This document shows positions 22,308-41,433 of a stretch of DNA of 64,000 nucleotides, in pieces. Positions within the stretch are counted from its first letter, which is position 1. Every line of letters starts with the position of its first letter. Location: NCBI RefSeq assembly GCF_010015445.1, contig NC_053116.1:8565085-8629084 (forward strand), written 5' to 3'. The position numbers and the translations under genes were made by a program. The notes under the pieces were generated by a model. It had not been told where the DNA came from. It ran no database searches and saw only the letters and a program-made list of their open reading frames with translations. The DNA comes from Perca fluviatilis (Eukaryota > Chordata > Actinopteri > Perciformes > Percidae).

Positions 22308-22960
22308 ACTTGAAATCGGACACTGTTTTATATTTATAAGACATTTAGTTAGATGTTGTATATGTGGCGTGACGAAATTCAAACTGTAAATATACTCGAA
22401 TTATGCCGAAAGTGAAGCTAACTAGCTGCAATCTGTACACATAGGATTTAAGGGACAGTTGCAGCTAACAAAACCCTTACAGTTCACAAATATTCATTAA
22501 CTTGAAAGCGGACACCGTTGTTAGCTTTATAAAACATTTAGTTAGATGTTGTATAAGTGGCGTGACGAAATTCAAACTGTAAATATACTCGAATTATGAC
22601 CAAAATGAAGCTAACTAGCCGCAATCTGTACACATAGGATTGAAGGGACAGTCGCAGCTAACGAAACCCTTACAGTTCACAAATATTCATTAACTTGAAA
22701 TCGGACACCGTTGTTAGCTTTATAAGACATTTAGTTAGATGTATAAGTGGCGTGACGAAATTCAAACTGTAAATATACTCGAATTACGACCAAAAATGAA
22801 GCTAACTATCCGTGATTTGTAGCTACACATAGATAGGATTGAAGGGACAGTCGCAGCTAACGAAACACCTAAACTTCAGAAATATTCATTAACTTGAAAT
22901 CGGACACCGTTGTTAGCTTTATAAGACATTTAGGTATGTTGTATAGCTAAGTGGCGTGAC
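22308..22960. repeat. ~193-bp tandem array, about 3.4 copies
   Basis: Units start with 'acttgaaatcggacac' at 22308, 22500, 22693 and 22892. Each contains 'gtggcgtgacgaaattcaa' and 'gaagctaacta' words. The last copy is partial and leaves the pattern near 22,960. Confidence 0.93.
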
Positions 22961-23414
22961 ATGTGTGTAACATGTGGTAAGAGATTGCTGGTGTAAAAAG
23001 CTCGCTGACCGCGCTCTCACTCTCACACACGGGCCATTTAGCTAGCAGGAAGAGGGGAGTTGCAGGCCCTGGAGCTCTGTCAGGGCAGCGGCGTTTGGTA
23101 GCTAGTCCATTAGCCCAAACGGTGACTTTGCGCGGGTATGAGGTGCTGTGGGCTGCCAGCCGTGCCGTAGCTCAATTGAGCTCACAGCAGGCCGGGGTCT
23201 GTGGAGGAAGTCAGGCCGGGCGGCGAGGCAGCAACACAGGCAGCACTGGCCGCTCAACTCCGACACACAGTTTTACCAAATTTGCAATTAGCCATCCATT
23301 TCTGTAAAACGGCCCATATTTGAGCTTTATATAGTTGATTTCTCGCATAAAAAAGTCTCAGAAGTGAATTTGGTAACGAAACATTGCAGTGTCTGGAATA
23401 TGAGATTCTGTCGC

Positions 23415-23553
23415 GTCTCTAATGTGTGTGTATTGGGGATTCGCTCAACCAATCAGCACGTGTCTCTAATGCGTGTGTATGGCGATTCGCTCAACCAATC
23501 AGCGCGCGTCTCTACGTGTGTGTACGGGGATAAGGCTCAACCAAGCAGCACGC
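23415..23553. repeat. 46-47-bp tandem array, 3 copies
   Basis: Copies begin 'gtctcta' at 23415, 23462 and 23508. Each contains 'gctcaaccaa(t/g)cagc'. The CCAATCAGC words resemble CCAAT boxes, but I have no evidence that they act as such. Confidence 0.9.
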
Positions 23554-23752
23554 AGCTCATCTAAATATTCATGACCATACCATATTTGGAAGAAAAGCTC
23601 TTGTTACAAATAGGGCCAAAACACAGGGATGCATAAGGGCCAATAAAATATCAACCAGGTCATTTTCAGCCCAACTAATGTTACATACCCCATTAGGAGA
23701 CCATAAGGAACCGTGTGAAATACCCTGTATAATCATTCTATCACCCCTTTAA

Positions 23753-24179
23753 GCCACCACGATTGTTCCGTACTTTGCTATAAAGAATAAATAGTGTCAT
23801 CATCATATGAGTAATCATTTCAAAGTCATATCTGAACCTTTGGGTTTTGATCTCAGATCACACCCTCCCTATTTGTTGAAGAGTGTATGTCATGCTAGTG
23901 ACATGGCACAGCTGACAACAACACCCTCACTGCTGTTCATTAAACCAGACATGCACGATGAGCGATTGTGGTCTCTAAGCGTAAATGTTGTCTCCCTGTG
24001 CAACAACAGTCACTTTCTTAGCGACCTTTGCACTCATTACGACGCGCCCTCTGAGTGCAGCTTCTCCCTCACGGTGTGTGTACGTTGTGAACTCTGGCCC
24101 TGGCAAACATTAAAGGACAAGTCCAGTCTGCTGCTATCATATGTCACTAAAAAGGAGAAAAAAAAATTTTTAATGTAGC
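23753..24179. other. No gene supported
   Basis: An open frame of 123 codons (23807-24178) has no recognisable domain and runs into the low-quality stretch at 24,180. I do not call it a gene. Confidence 0.4.
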
Positions 24180-24345
24180 GAAAAAAAAAAGGGGGCGAGG
24201 AAAAGTTTTAGAAATTTTTTTCAGGGGGGTTTTTTTTTTTTAAAGAGCATTAGTTTACTTGGCCCCCGCCTTATAAAATATTGGGGGGCGGGGTTTTGTG
24301 TGTGGTGTTGTTTTTTTTTTTTTGCGGCCCCCCCCCCCCCACATG
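24180..24345. other. Suspect sequence: clustered homopolymers
   Basis: Within about 165 bases there are runs of 10 A, 5-6 G, 12 T, 14 T and 13 C, with a C-run directly after a T-run. Nothing else in the window looks like this. It may be an assembly join or an error-rich consensus. Confidence 0.55.
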
Positions 24346-25512
24346 TGAGGCTCCGCAGATGTGACAGCGCAGGTGAGCTCACTCTCTGCAGAGAGCATGC
24401 CAAAACAATACATAAAAGTCACCTTGCAGCAGGGTTTCTACTAATATGTGAGTGTGACATATGCAGGCCATATGTTCTTAGTGAGTGCAACACACATGAT
24501 AAGAGAGTAAAAATAGACTTCCTTGTTGAGTGAAGCAACTTCACAACTAGTAGGTACATATAAATAATAAGAAATAGAAAGTTAAGAATAGGAAGTTAAG
24601 AGAGTTGCAGGCTATTTGATGGACTTCATTGCTGCTTCTCTATATTCCTCTCATTTACTTTGTTTACAGGTAATAAATACTTTGCACACTTACATGCATG
24701 AGTGATAACAATGTAGAGTGACTTTATGAGACAGTAAAACAGCATTGGAACTGCAACCAGGCCCTGCAACTCTCATCAAACAAAAACAGATATTAAGATT
24801 GGATTGTGCTAGCTGATCACCAGAGAAAGATGTCACCTCTGAGGGGGCTGCTTGCTTTATCATATTTGGTGGAATTCGTTAATATAATGTTTCATTTTCC
24901 TTGAAAAACGCCTAATGCTATGACATGTTATGTTTGTGTGTGCAGTCTGTACTGTTCATGAGAGAGCGGAGGTTGCTGGAAAAGTAGTTGGTGGAAGAGC
25001 TCCAACTCCAATCCCCCGTGGCTGTTTGGGAGGACATGTTGACCTCCTGCCAGGGCAAACACCCAATAGAATAGCTTGTCATAACTTTCTCTTAATGATC
25101 AAGCTCATGCCAAATCAGGAAACACTGGTCGTTAGTGGCTATCACTGCCTTGCTAATCATCGGCCAAAAGCAACTGCCCCTTAGACTTTCAACACTGGCC
25201 AAAACCGGGTACACAATGTTCCTTTTTTAAAGTTAATCGAAGGACTGACACTAATGGCATTAGGGTTTAACATTATGTTTGAAGTGACCCTTTCTTTTGA
25301 GATCAAGCAGGATCAGTTTCATATCGTCACTGTCAGGCTTTTCTTAAGAAAATGGAAAAAAAAGGATAATTTGAAATCTTTTAATTGAGCTATTTTCTCA
25401 AAGTCTGACAAAATCACATCTCATCCCTCTTTAAATATTTGTAAAAACCCGCAGACCAAAAGCATTGATTTATGGAAAAGATCCAGGTTGTTTGTTTTTC
25501 TGGACACATCTG
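24346..25512. other. No gene seen
   Basis: Intergenic sequence without a supported exon or an element with recognisable ends. Confidence 0.4.
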
Positions 25513-26798
25513 AGGCCTGTACTACGAAGCAGGATCAACATGCCCTGGATCTTTTTCAGTTATCCGGCTTCACCTAACCTAACAACCGCGGTCCCGCATA
25601 AGCTGTATCACGACACTGGTTATCAACTAGTTCAGTCAAGTCAGGGTTTCCCAATCCAGTGGTGCGCGCGTTCACATAAAAGAGGAGGTGTTTGCACAGC
25701 ACGACCAATCGCAAACATCTACCTGAGCTGCATATTTTAAACAAGAAGAGCAAACTATAATTCTACATAAATATAAAGAACACAAACATGTTTTACAGAC
25801 AAAATGCAGGAAGGAAAGCTGGCAAAAAAAGCCGACGCTGTTTTACGTAAATCACGCTTATCCTATCAATATCACTTCCAGTGGTGTAGTCTACATTATA
25901 GTAAGCTCCAGGATTTACTTAAAAATGCCCAATGACACGTAACAACATAGGCTACTTTCCATTATATTTTTGATACATTTTGAATTGTCATCCGTGCTTT
26001 TTTCTTAACATCTATAGGCTGAATAAAGGTATTTTTTTACCATAAATTGGTGCAGGCAATGAAGTCGTTGAACTTCCCTGGGGGAGGACACCCAGGCCCC
26101 CCCACTATGATATGCCCCCCTTCTCCCCCAAAGGCAGATTCTGGCCAATATACAGTAAAGTACACCCACTATAATATCCTACATTAGACTACACTGGTCA
26201 CTTCCCCATCAGTCAGGCACAAGATCTGACCATAATTACACTTTTGCTTTCCATGAACTATCGTTGCTTTAGCTATTTATTTCAGTTGAAAACCTGGCAG
26301 TGGTAAGCGATCGTGAAAGACAATAACAAAAATATCAAAACATAATTCTAACCGATGTGCGTATTGGCAACACACGGCTGAAGAATCCGACAAATAGCCT
26401 ATATGTTATTCACTCCTCTTAAAATCTATATCTTTCATAAAGATACCCATCAGTGAATATTAACGGGGTTGTCGGTCTCTAAATGTTTTAACTTTTATGA
26501 GTGCACCTCTCTCTCGCGCTCTCTCTCTCTCTCTCTCTCTGCACCGAGCTCTGCCTGATCTTCTAAGAACGGTGATGCCGTTATCAATCGAGTATTGATT
26601 GGTCAGTAGGCGGTGCTTTAACACCGTTTGATCTCTAATCTCCAACTTAACCTGCTCCCGACCAGGTTAGGCGTTCAGCATGAGTTACCACGGCGATTGG
26701 ACCCGATAACAAGTGATCCACCTTCGTGATACAGAAAATCCTGGGTTGAACCTGAAGTTATCTCGCTAACGGCAAATCCTGCTTCGTAGTACAGGCCT
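25513..26798. mobile_element. DNA element with 23-bp inverted ends (GTACTACGAAGCAGG)
   Basis: A perfect 23-bp terminal inverted repeat (25513-25535 with 26776-26798) contains CCTGTACTACGAAGCAGGAT and its complement. The interior lacks a transposase. A CT microsatellite (26,507-26,540) and 'gatccacc/ggatc' words lie inside. The flanking bases give no clear duplication, so the superfamily is open. Confidence 0.82.
26507..26540. repeat. (CT)n microsatellite
   Basis: A CT run with one CGCG interruption, inside the element with GTACTACGAAGC ends. Confidence 0.9.
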
Positions 26799-27297
26799 CC
26801 GGTCTTCAAAAGCATTAAATTACATTCACTGTGGAAAGTAATGACATCAGTGTTTTCTCAAAAGCCCTGACTCTTTTGGTTTTTAAAATACCTTCAACTG
26901 TCATTTCCCCCCAGTCTCTTTGACTGGACTGGGAAATCAATGGAGCAAAAGTTCTGTTACTGTACTGGGAAAATATCGTCATCTAATCAGTCCGCCCTAA
27001 CATTGTCATGGGGAGTTGCGCCGGCGGCAGCCGTGGCCCAAGAGATTAGGCATTAGGTTTTCAGATTGTCCGTCCGTCTGTCCGATTCTTGTGAACGTGA
27101 CAACCCAGTTTGTTCGTTAGTGCTCCCGGCTGTTGCAGCAACCGTGTTCATGGTCGAGACACCCAAGGCCAAGTCTGAACGACCATCGTTGGCATTCTCG
27201 CACAAGGCCAAATGTGAGTGTGTTTAGTTTCCTGGGGAGATACGAAAGAACAGCATTGTAAGTGGGGGATAAGGGGTGTCACAGACCTCCTCCCCTG

Positions 27298-27364
27298 TTA
27301 AAGCAACACTATGTAACTTTTAGCTTCAGCCTGTAGGGCTAATAGTTACATAGTGTTGCTTTAA
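27298..27364. mobile_element. 67-bp TTAA-bounded palindromic MITE
   Basis: TTAAAGCAACACTATGTAACT at the left is mirrored by AGTTACATAGTGTTGCTTTAA at the right, with about 25 bp between. This is the smallest TTAA-ended element in the window. Confidence 0.8.
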
Positions 27365-27569
27365 GTGATGTTTCTCTGACAGGTTCTCTCTTATATTAAA
27401 TCTTGTGTTGGTTTAGGGACGTTAAATGTTTTGACAGTTTTCGGTGTTTTTTTTTTCGTGATGATTGATCGTTGTTTAGGTACATTAAACCACGTTACGC
27501 TTTTTCACGTTAGGATTTATAAAGCCCATGAGAACCGTGGAGAGTCATCCCACAGCCGCTCCGCATATT

Positions 27570-27694
27570 AACTGGGAACTATATTCTCAGAAAGGCGAAG
27601 CGGTGCTACTTCTGCTACTTGGACGGAGTGATATGCTTGTAGCACCTGAGAAGAGTAGCAATGCTTTGCCTTTCTGAGAATATAGTTCCCAGTT
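27570..27694. repeat. 27-bp perfect inverted repeat
   Basis: AACTGGGAACTATATTCTCA plus 7 more bases (27570-27596) is exactly mirrored at 27668-27694, around a 71-bp loop that also contains partial inverted words (tagcacc and ggtgcta). Confidence 0.88.
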
Positions 27695-28516
27695 TATATA
27701 CGGTTAGAAGATGGCTGTGTCTCATGTGACCTTGTTATTTGTCCATGCTGTGACTATACAAATCACAACATGTAAATAGGAACATGTTGGTGTTATTTTG
27801 TCACTTATTGGGAGCAGTAGGCTAGTTGGAACCGATTACCTTCAGGATCCGTGCTAGGCTAAGCTACCGGTGGGGCCGTCGGACAGAGTTACGACACGCA
27901 CGGAGATGAGAAGGGTATGTATGGACTTATCTAACTCTGGGGAATAAGCTATAGTCCCAATAAGTCGGCGTGTTCCTTTAACACAGCCCACCTCCACTAG
28001 CTAGTCTTACCCGGCGACAGAGCAGCGGGCCTGGTAGCTGGATAGTCCGGTACACTGCTGTTCAGCAATGTTTCCACAACAACAAAAACGCGGACACTTG
28101 CAAGCAGGATTGATGGATCAGGTGGCCGGCTAGCGTTAGCTTTCCACCTAGCTCGCCTTGAACTCCTGCACACCACTGTCGAGGTCCCTTTCTCCCGGCT
28201 AGCGGCATCGGGCGACACCGAAGGCTGAGGTGATGGTCTCCGTAGAAGGCGAAGCTCATGTAGTGTGTCGAGTATTCCATCTGTAATAAAGTGTCCTGCA
28301 TATTCTCCCATCTGTACACATGTGCGGTAGTTTGAATGCACATAATTGTTGTAAAAGTTTTCTGCTGAGAAGCCAGTTTAGCGAAGATTCAAGATGGCTG
28401 ACGTTCGTTTTGCTTCGGAAAGCTTTTTGTAAAGACGATAGTCCAACCCCCTATGGGCGGGTTGAAAACGTGCGGAAGTAGCTCCTGCTACTGGCTGTAG
28501 TCCATTGCCTCTGGGC

Positions 28517-28570
28517 AAAAAATCTTCAGATGACGCATAAATCGTCATTTACGTCATCTGAAGATTTTTT
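28517..28570. repeat. 19-bp perfect hairpin
   Basis: AAAAAATCTTCAGATGACG (28517-28535) pairs with CGTCATCTGAAGATTTTTT (28552-28570) around a 16-base loop. Confidence 0.88.
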
Positions 28571-28695
28571 CCAGACCCACAATACAGAGATCTCTCGTCT
28601 CAGGGGGACATGAGGAAGGGAAGCATGGTCATTCGAAAATACTACCGTGTTTCTACTGATACAAAGCTTAATGCTAAATCGGTGAAGTATCCCTT

Positions 28696-30284
28696 TTAAA
28701 GGTACAATATGAAACATTTCTGCTTTAAAATGTCTAAAAGATTTGAGTTGAGTTCTTACACTATCCCAAATGTTTCCACCAAATGTCAAACCCAGAGATA
28801 TCAGTTATTTTATTTTCAGACACGGCACGTTTCCTTTAGTCACCTGTCAGTGGCGTCATATAACCTTTCACTGTGTAGTTACTCTAACTTCCATCAGAAC
28901 ACTGGCACCAAGATGATACGTTCATGAGTAATTGTAAATCATACAATGTCACAGAAAAAAAAATACTTGTAACCGTAATACTGCTTTTTTGCCATACAGC
29001 ATCATTTTGTGATTAATAACATCCCACTTTTTATCACAGTAATACAACAGAGACTTTATTTATTTTGAAAGTTCAATATCGATACCAGCTTAACGTTACT
29101 ACAATGCGCTGGTTGGCAAGTAGCTCACGTTGATGCTAATGCTTTGTGGGTAATATTATGAGGTTACAACATCGTTCAACACGCTAATAAAGTTATTTTT
29201 AGCATGACACAGTTAACAGGACTGGGCTAACCCCACGAATAACGTCACTAGTAACGTTAACATTAGCTGTATAGATAGACGATTAATCTAATGCTAATTT
29301 AGCCAGCTAGCACACCCCGGTCTGTCTGCCTCACTCTCCCGGTGCAGAGAGACTCAGTTGGGATGACAGCTGACAACAGCCCCGGGACATATAGCTAGCT
29401 AGCTAGTTACCGTTACCCCCCAGTCAGCTATCAGCCAGCTACTTTCGTTACAGCAACCCCCGGCCAGAACTTATCTCCAGTGCCTGGTGCTTAAGACGCT
29501 AACAGCAATTTAATTAAATGTCGGGAAACGTACCATATCAGACTCAGCACCGAGTCACAACAGCGGCCATCCATAGCGTTAGCTACATCTCTGTAGCGCT
29601 ACCGGTGTATGTGCCGAAAATCTCCTCCCTGCCGAATTTCTCCCCCCTTCACGTTTAGCGGTCTTTACGGTTAGCTAAATTAACCCAACAAAAGGTGGGT
29701 TAAGCACCAAAACGAAAAGTTAAGATTACTGAAAAGTGAAGGGGAGATAATTCCGGGCAGCTGGGAGATGTTCTGCTGCTGCACAACAGGCATCGAACGT
29801 CCTCGCCATCGCAAAGACTTCCCCGACAATCCCCACCACACCCGTCTCTCAGCCTCGTTTAGTAGCTAGCTAGCGTTACAACACACCCCCTCCGCCCCGG
29901 TGTTGAAACCATCCAAAAGGTGACACTGATATGTGAAATATTTTGTGTTTTAGCTGCTGGCTACGGTTAGCTTGCTGGCTCACTAGCTAGCTAACTGGTC
30001 AGCTACAAATAAAAATCTAATCGAGAAAACGTAATTATGTTGGGGAAACTGCAGCTATTTTATTAGAATAACATGAATAGACATTACTAAACGTAACGTG
30101 AATAAACTTTAATGGGTAAATTCGTCCATGAACTGATGCATTCTAACCGGCAGCGAAGGTGTTTAACACTAAAAACTCCCATAATTCCACGCAACTTCCC
30201 AACGTCATCAAAAGTCCAGTTTTACCGTCCATTGTTTTGGTTGAGAGACCCCTGGCGGCAGAAAGTTACATATTGTACGTTTAA
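28696..30284. mobile_element. TTAA-bounded element, ~1.6 kb
   Basis: The left end TTAAAGGTACAATATGAAAC and right end GTTACATATTGTACGTTTAA are inverted with few mismatches. The interior is unusually rich in 'gctagctagc' and 'aacgttagc' words (around 29,220-29,300 and 29,860-30,000) and encodes no transposase. Confidence 0.75.
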
Positions 30285-31239
30285 GTGTTCATGACAAGAT
30301 ATGGCCATGAGAAATTTGGTGATCGTTGTTTAGGTATCGTTGTTTGTCATGTTAAGTGTTTCAGAATGTCCCCGTCTCAAGTCGCCTGGGACAGCGCTGT
30401 TTTCTGTCCCCACTAAACATGGAGAAGCAGAAACTCTGTTCTTTTAAATAAAGGCAGAAGACTTTTCTGTTTGACTCTCCCTTTTATTAAATCAATGAAA
30501 TAATAATTCATATACATTCATAATAATTCATTTCTTACACTGTAATTTTAAGTCTTGTATTTTGTACCGGTCTCATTCTATTTCATCTTTTTTTGCTATT
30601 CTCTAATGATTTAGTTTTAGATTCTTTTTTAATGTCCTTTTAATGTTTTATGTAAAGCCCTTTAATTGCCTTGTTGCTGAAATGTGCTATATAAAGAGCC
30701 TTGTCTTGGAGAAATGGCATGACTAACGTGTTACTTTTATTAGTGCAGTAACTTCTTAGAGTATCTTTGCTTAAACTGCCCTCTAGTGGTAAGAAAGGAG
30801 ACGTCCCTCTCTACTCGCCACAGCTTGATAAACAAGCAGCTTGTGCAGCACCAACTGTGCTCTCATCTGAATTCATGAGGCTCCCACCGTTGTTAACACT
30901 TGCCTCACATGTCTCTGTTGTTCTTACTCTAACTGAGAAAGGAGCTGTGTCAGCACAACAGATGTACAGGACGGGGGGATTTGACTGCTTTTCCGCTGTC
31001 TGACATCACCACAGATTTTGGCAGCTCCCCTCCTCAGGCCTTTTTAAATCATGTAACAAACTGAGAGGCAGACGAGCAGCATGGCCTCAGCGCCCCCACA
31101 CCCCCTCTCCTGCCTACCAAGTACTTCTCCTTAGCAACAGTCAGCTGACCTGCAGTAGGGAGTGTTCAGTGAAGCACACATACATGCACACGGATCACAG
31201 AGCTGTGCGCCTCAGTCGTTCACCTGCCACTCGGGCCTC
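30285..31239 (+). promoter_or_regulatory. 5' flank and leader of pfkfb1, with a short upstream ORF
   Basis: No other gene is visible. An ATG at 31081 opens an 18-codon reading frame that ends in TAG at 31132-31134. This is about 105 bases before the pfkfb1 ATG, so if it lies within the 5' UTR it would act as an upstream ORF. A TTTTTAAAT word at about 31,040 is a weak TATA-like candidate. The transcription start cannot be fixed from sequence alone. Confidence 0.35.
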
Positions 31240-40245
<9,006 letters not shown>

Positions 40246-40785
40246 ATGCTGGTTTTATGAGAGAAAGGTCACAATCACGTAAAGCGGGGATGTGTTGCTA
40301 CTTGTTAGCTTCACTAAATGTTAGCGATGCACTCCAGTTAAAGGTTGATTGTGTGAAAGCAGAAAGACGATGGGGCTTTGAGGCAGGAGAAGACTAAATG
40401 GTAGAAATGGGACGAGGTTATGGAAACATCACTCCAGAAGCACATGGACTTCTGCTTCACAGGACAGGACATGGCTCATACAGGAGCTTCGGTTTGCAAC
40501 ATGACTGTGAAATGTTGTCTTATCTGACTAAAGTTTAAAAGTTGTTTACAAATGATACAGAGAGAAAAAAGAATGCATAATATTCAGGTATCCCGCGGGG
40601 TCTTAGAAGTTTAAAAAACGTCTTGGCATTAAATTTCATCCTATGTGGTATTGAAAATGTCTTTAAAAGATCTTCGATATCGTGGAATCCCTGGATGTAT
40701 TCTACATGATTTGATTGATGTTAAGTAGATGTCGTTTGATAATATAAAAAAAAAAATAAAAAAAAAACTTTAAAAAAAAATCCAC
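40246..40785 (+). promoter_or_regulatory. pfkfb1 3' UTR and probable polyadenylation region
   Basis: The sequence after the stop ends in an A-rich tract holding AATAAA at 40755-40760. It is the best visible candidate for the 3' end, giving a UTR of roughly 500 bases. Confidence 0.45.
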
Positions 40786-41433
40786 TTCTCAAGTCCTGTT
40801 TGTGTTGGCTGCCTGGCAGCTTTCTTATGTTGTTAACTCTCCCGCAGAGAAGTTAAATTGAACAAAGTACCACAGCGGACCAATGTTCTGTTCCATTCAG
40901 CCAATAATGGCTCTTTGGGAAAGAGCTCTCAGGGGAAATGAAAACTCGCATTTGGGAGTAATTTAGGGAATAAAACTCAGACTAGAGCATATTTTAGGAG
41001 CACTCCTACAGAGAGGGGGAAGGGGAGGTGTTTTGGTAGCGGTGCATTTTCCCCAAATAGCCGAGCAGGGGTTAACAATCCCTCATTTCTCTCGTGCACC
41101 TCGGTGGCAGCAGTCTGTGAAATTTCCAGTATGCCAGCATACAAGCTGGGAGCTGCTTTCTTTAAAGCCAGTGGGACTCACGCAACTTTCTGACTCAACT
41201 TCATGCTTTTTAAACTTTTTTTATTTTTTTTTCCCACAACACCAGACGGATGTTTTACTTGTATCTTAACTTCTTTCATTATCACTGCGGTGGAAGTGAA
41301 CTAAGCCGAGGTGAGGGAGGGGAAAGCCGGCCCCTTGCAGAAAAGAACTTGTGTAAAATGTGAGGTATGTGCACAACTGCTGAGAACCTGAGAGCACCTC
41401 ATCTGAGAGCCTAAAAGCTGAATTATCGTGGAC
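40786..41433 (+). promoter_or_regulatory. pfkfb1-itih6 intergenic region and itih6 5' flank
   Basis: The two genes are head-to-tail, with about 650 bases between the pfkfb1 3' end and the itih6 ATG. No third gene fits. Transcription of itih6 must start here unless it has an upstream non-coding exon. A purine-rich segment at 41,290-41,400 precedes the ATG; I see no clear TATA box. Confidence 0.4.

Larger units (their letters stand above)
22215..23752. mobile_element. TTAA-bounded element carrying two tandem arrays
   Basis: Perfect 19-bp inverted ends: TTAAAGGGGTGATAGAATG (22215-22233) and its complement (23734-23752). Inside are a 192-199-bp array and a 46-47-bp array, described separately. 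No transposase is encoded, so any movement would need a transposase supplied in trans. Confidence 0.87.
26799..28695. other. No gene; several short palindromes
   Basis: No exon is supported. The interval holds a 67-bp TTAA palindrome (27298-27364) and two hairpins (27570-27694, 28517-28570). Just before 28,696 the words 'taaatcggtgaagtatccctttt' look like the end of another short element whose left end I could not place. GC-rich frames around 28,000-28,340 lack any domain. Confidence 0.45.

Noticed and set aside
22308..23553. CRISPR-like spacing of repeats
   Set aside because: Repeats are 46 to 199 bp and directly tandem without unique spacers, inside a DNA element of a vertebrate genome.
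27997..28343. GC-rich minus-strand frames as a gene
   Set aside because: No domain, no splice signals that extend them, and surrounding sequence is repetitive.
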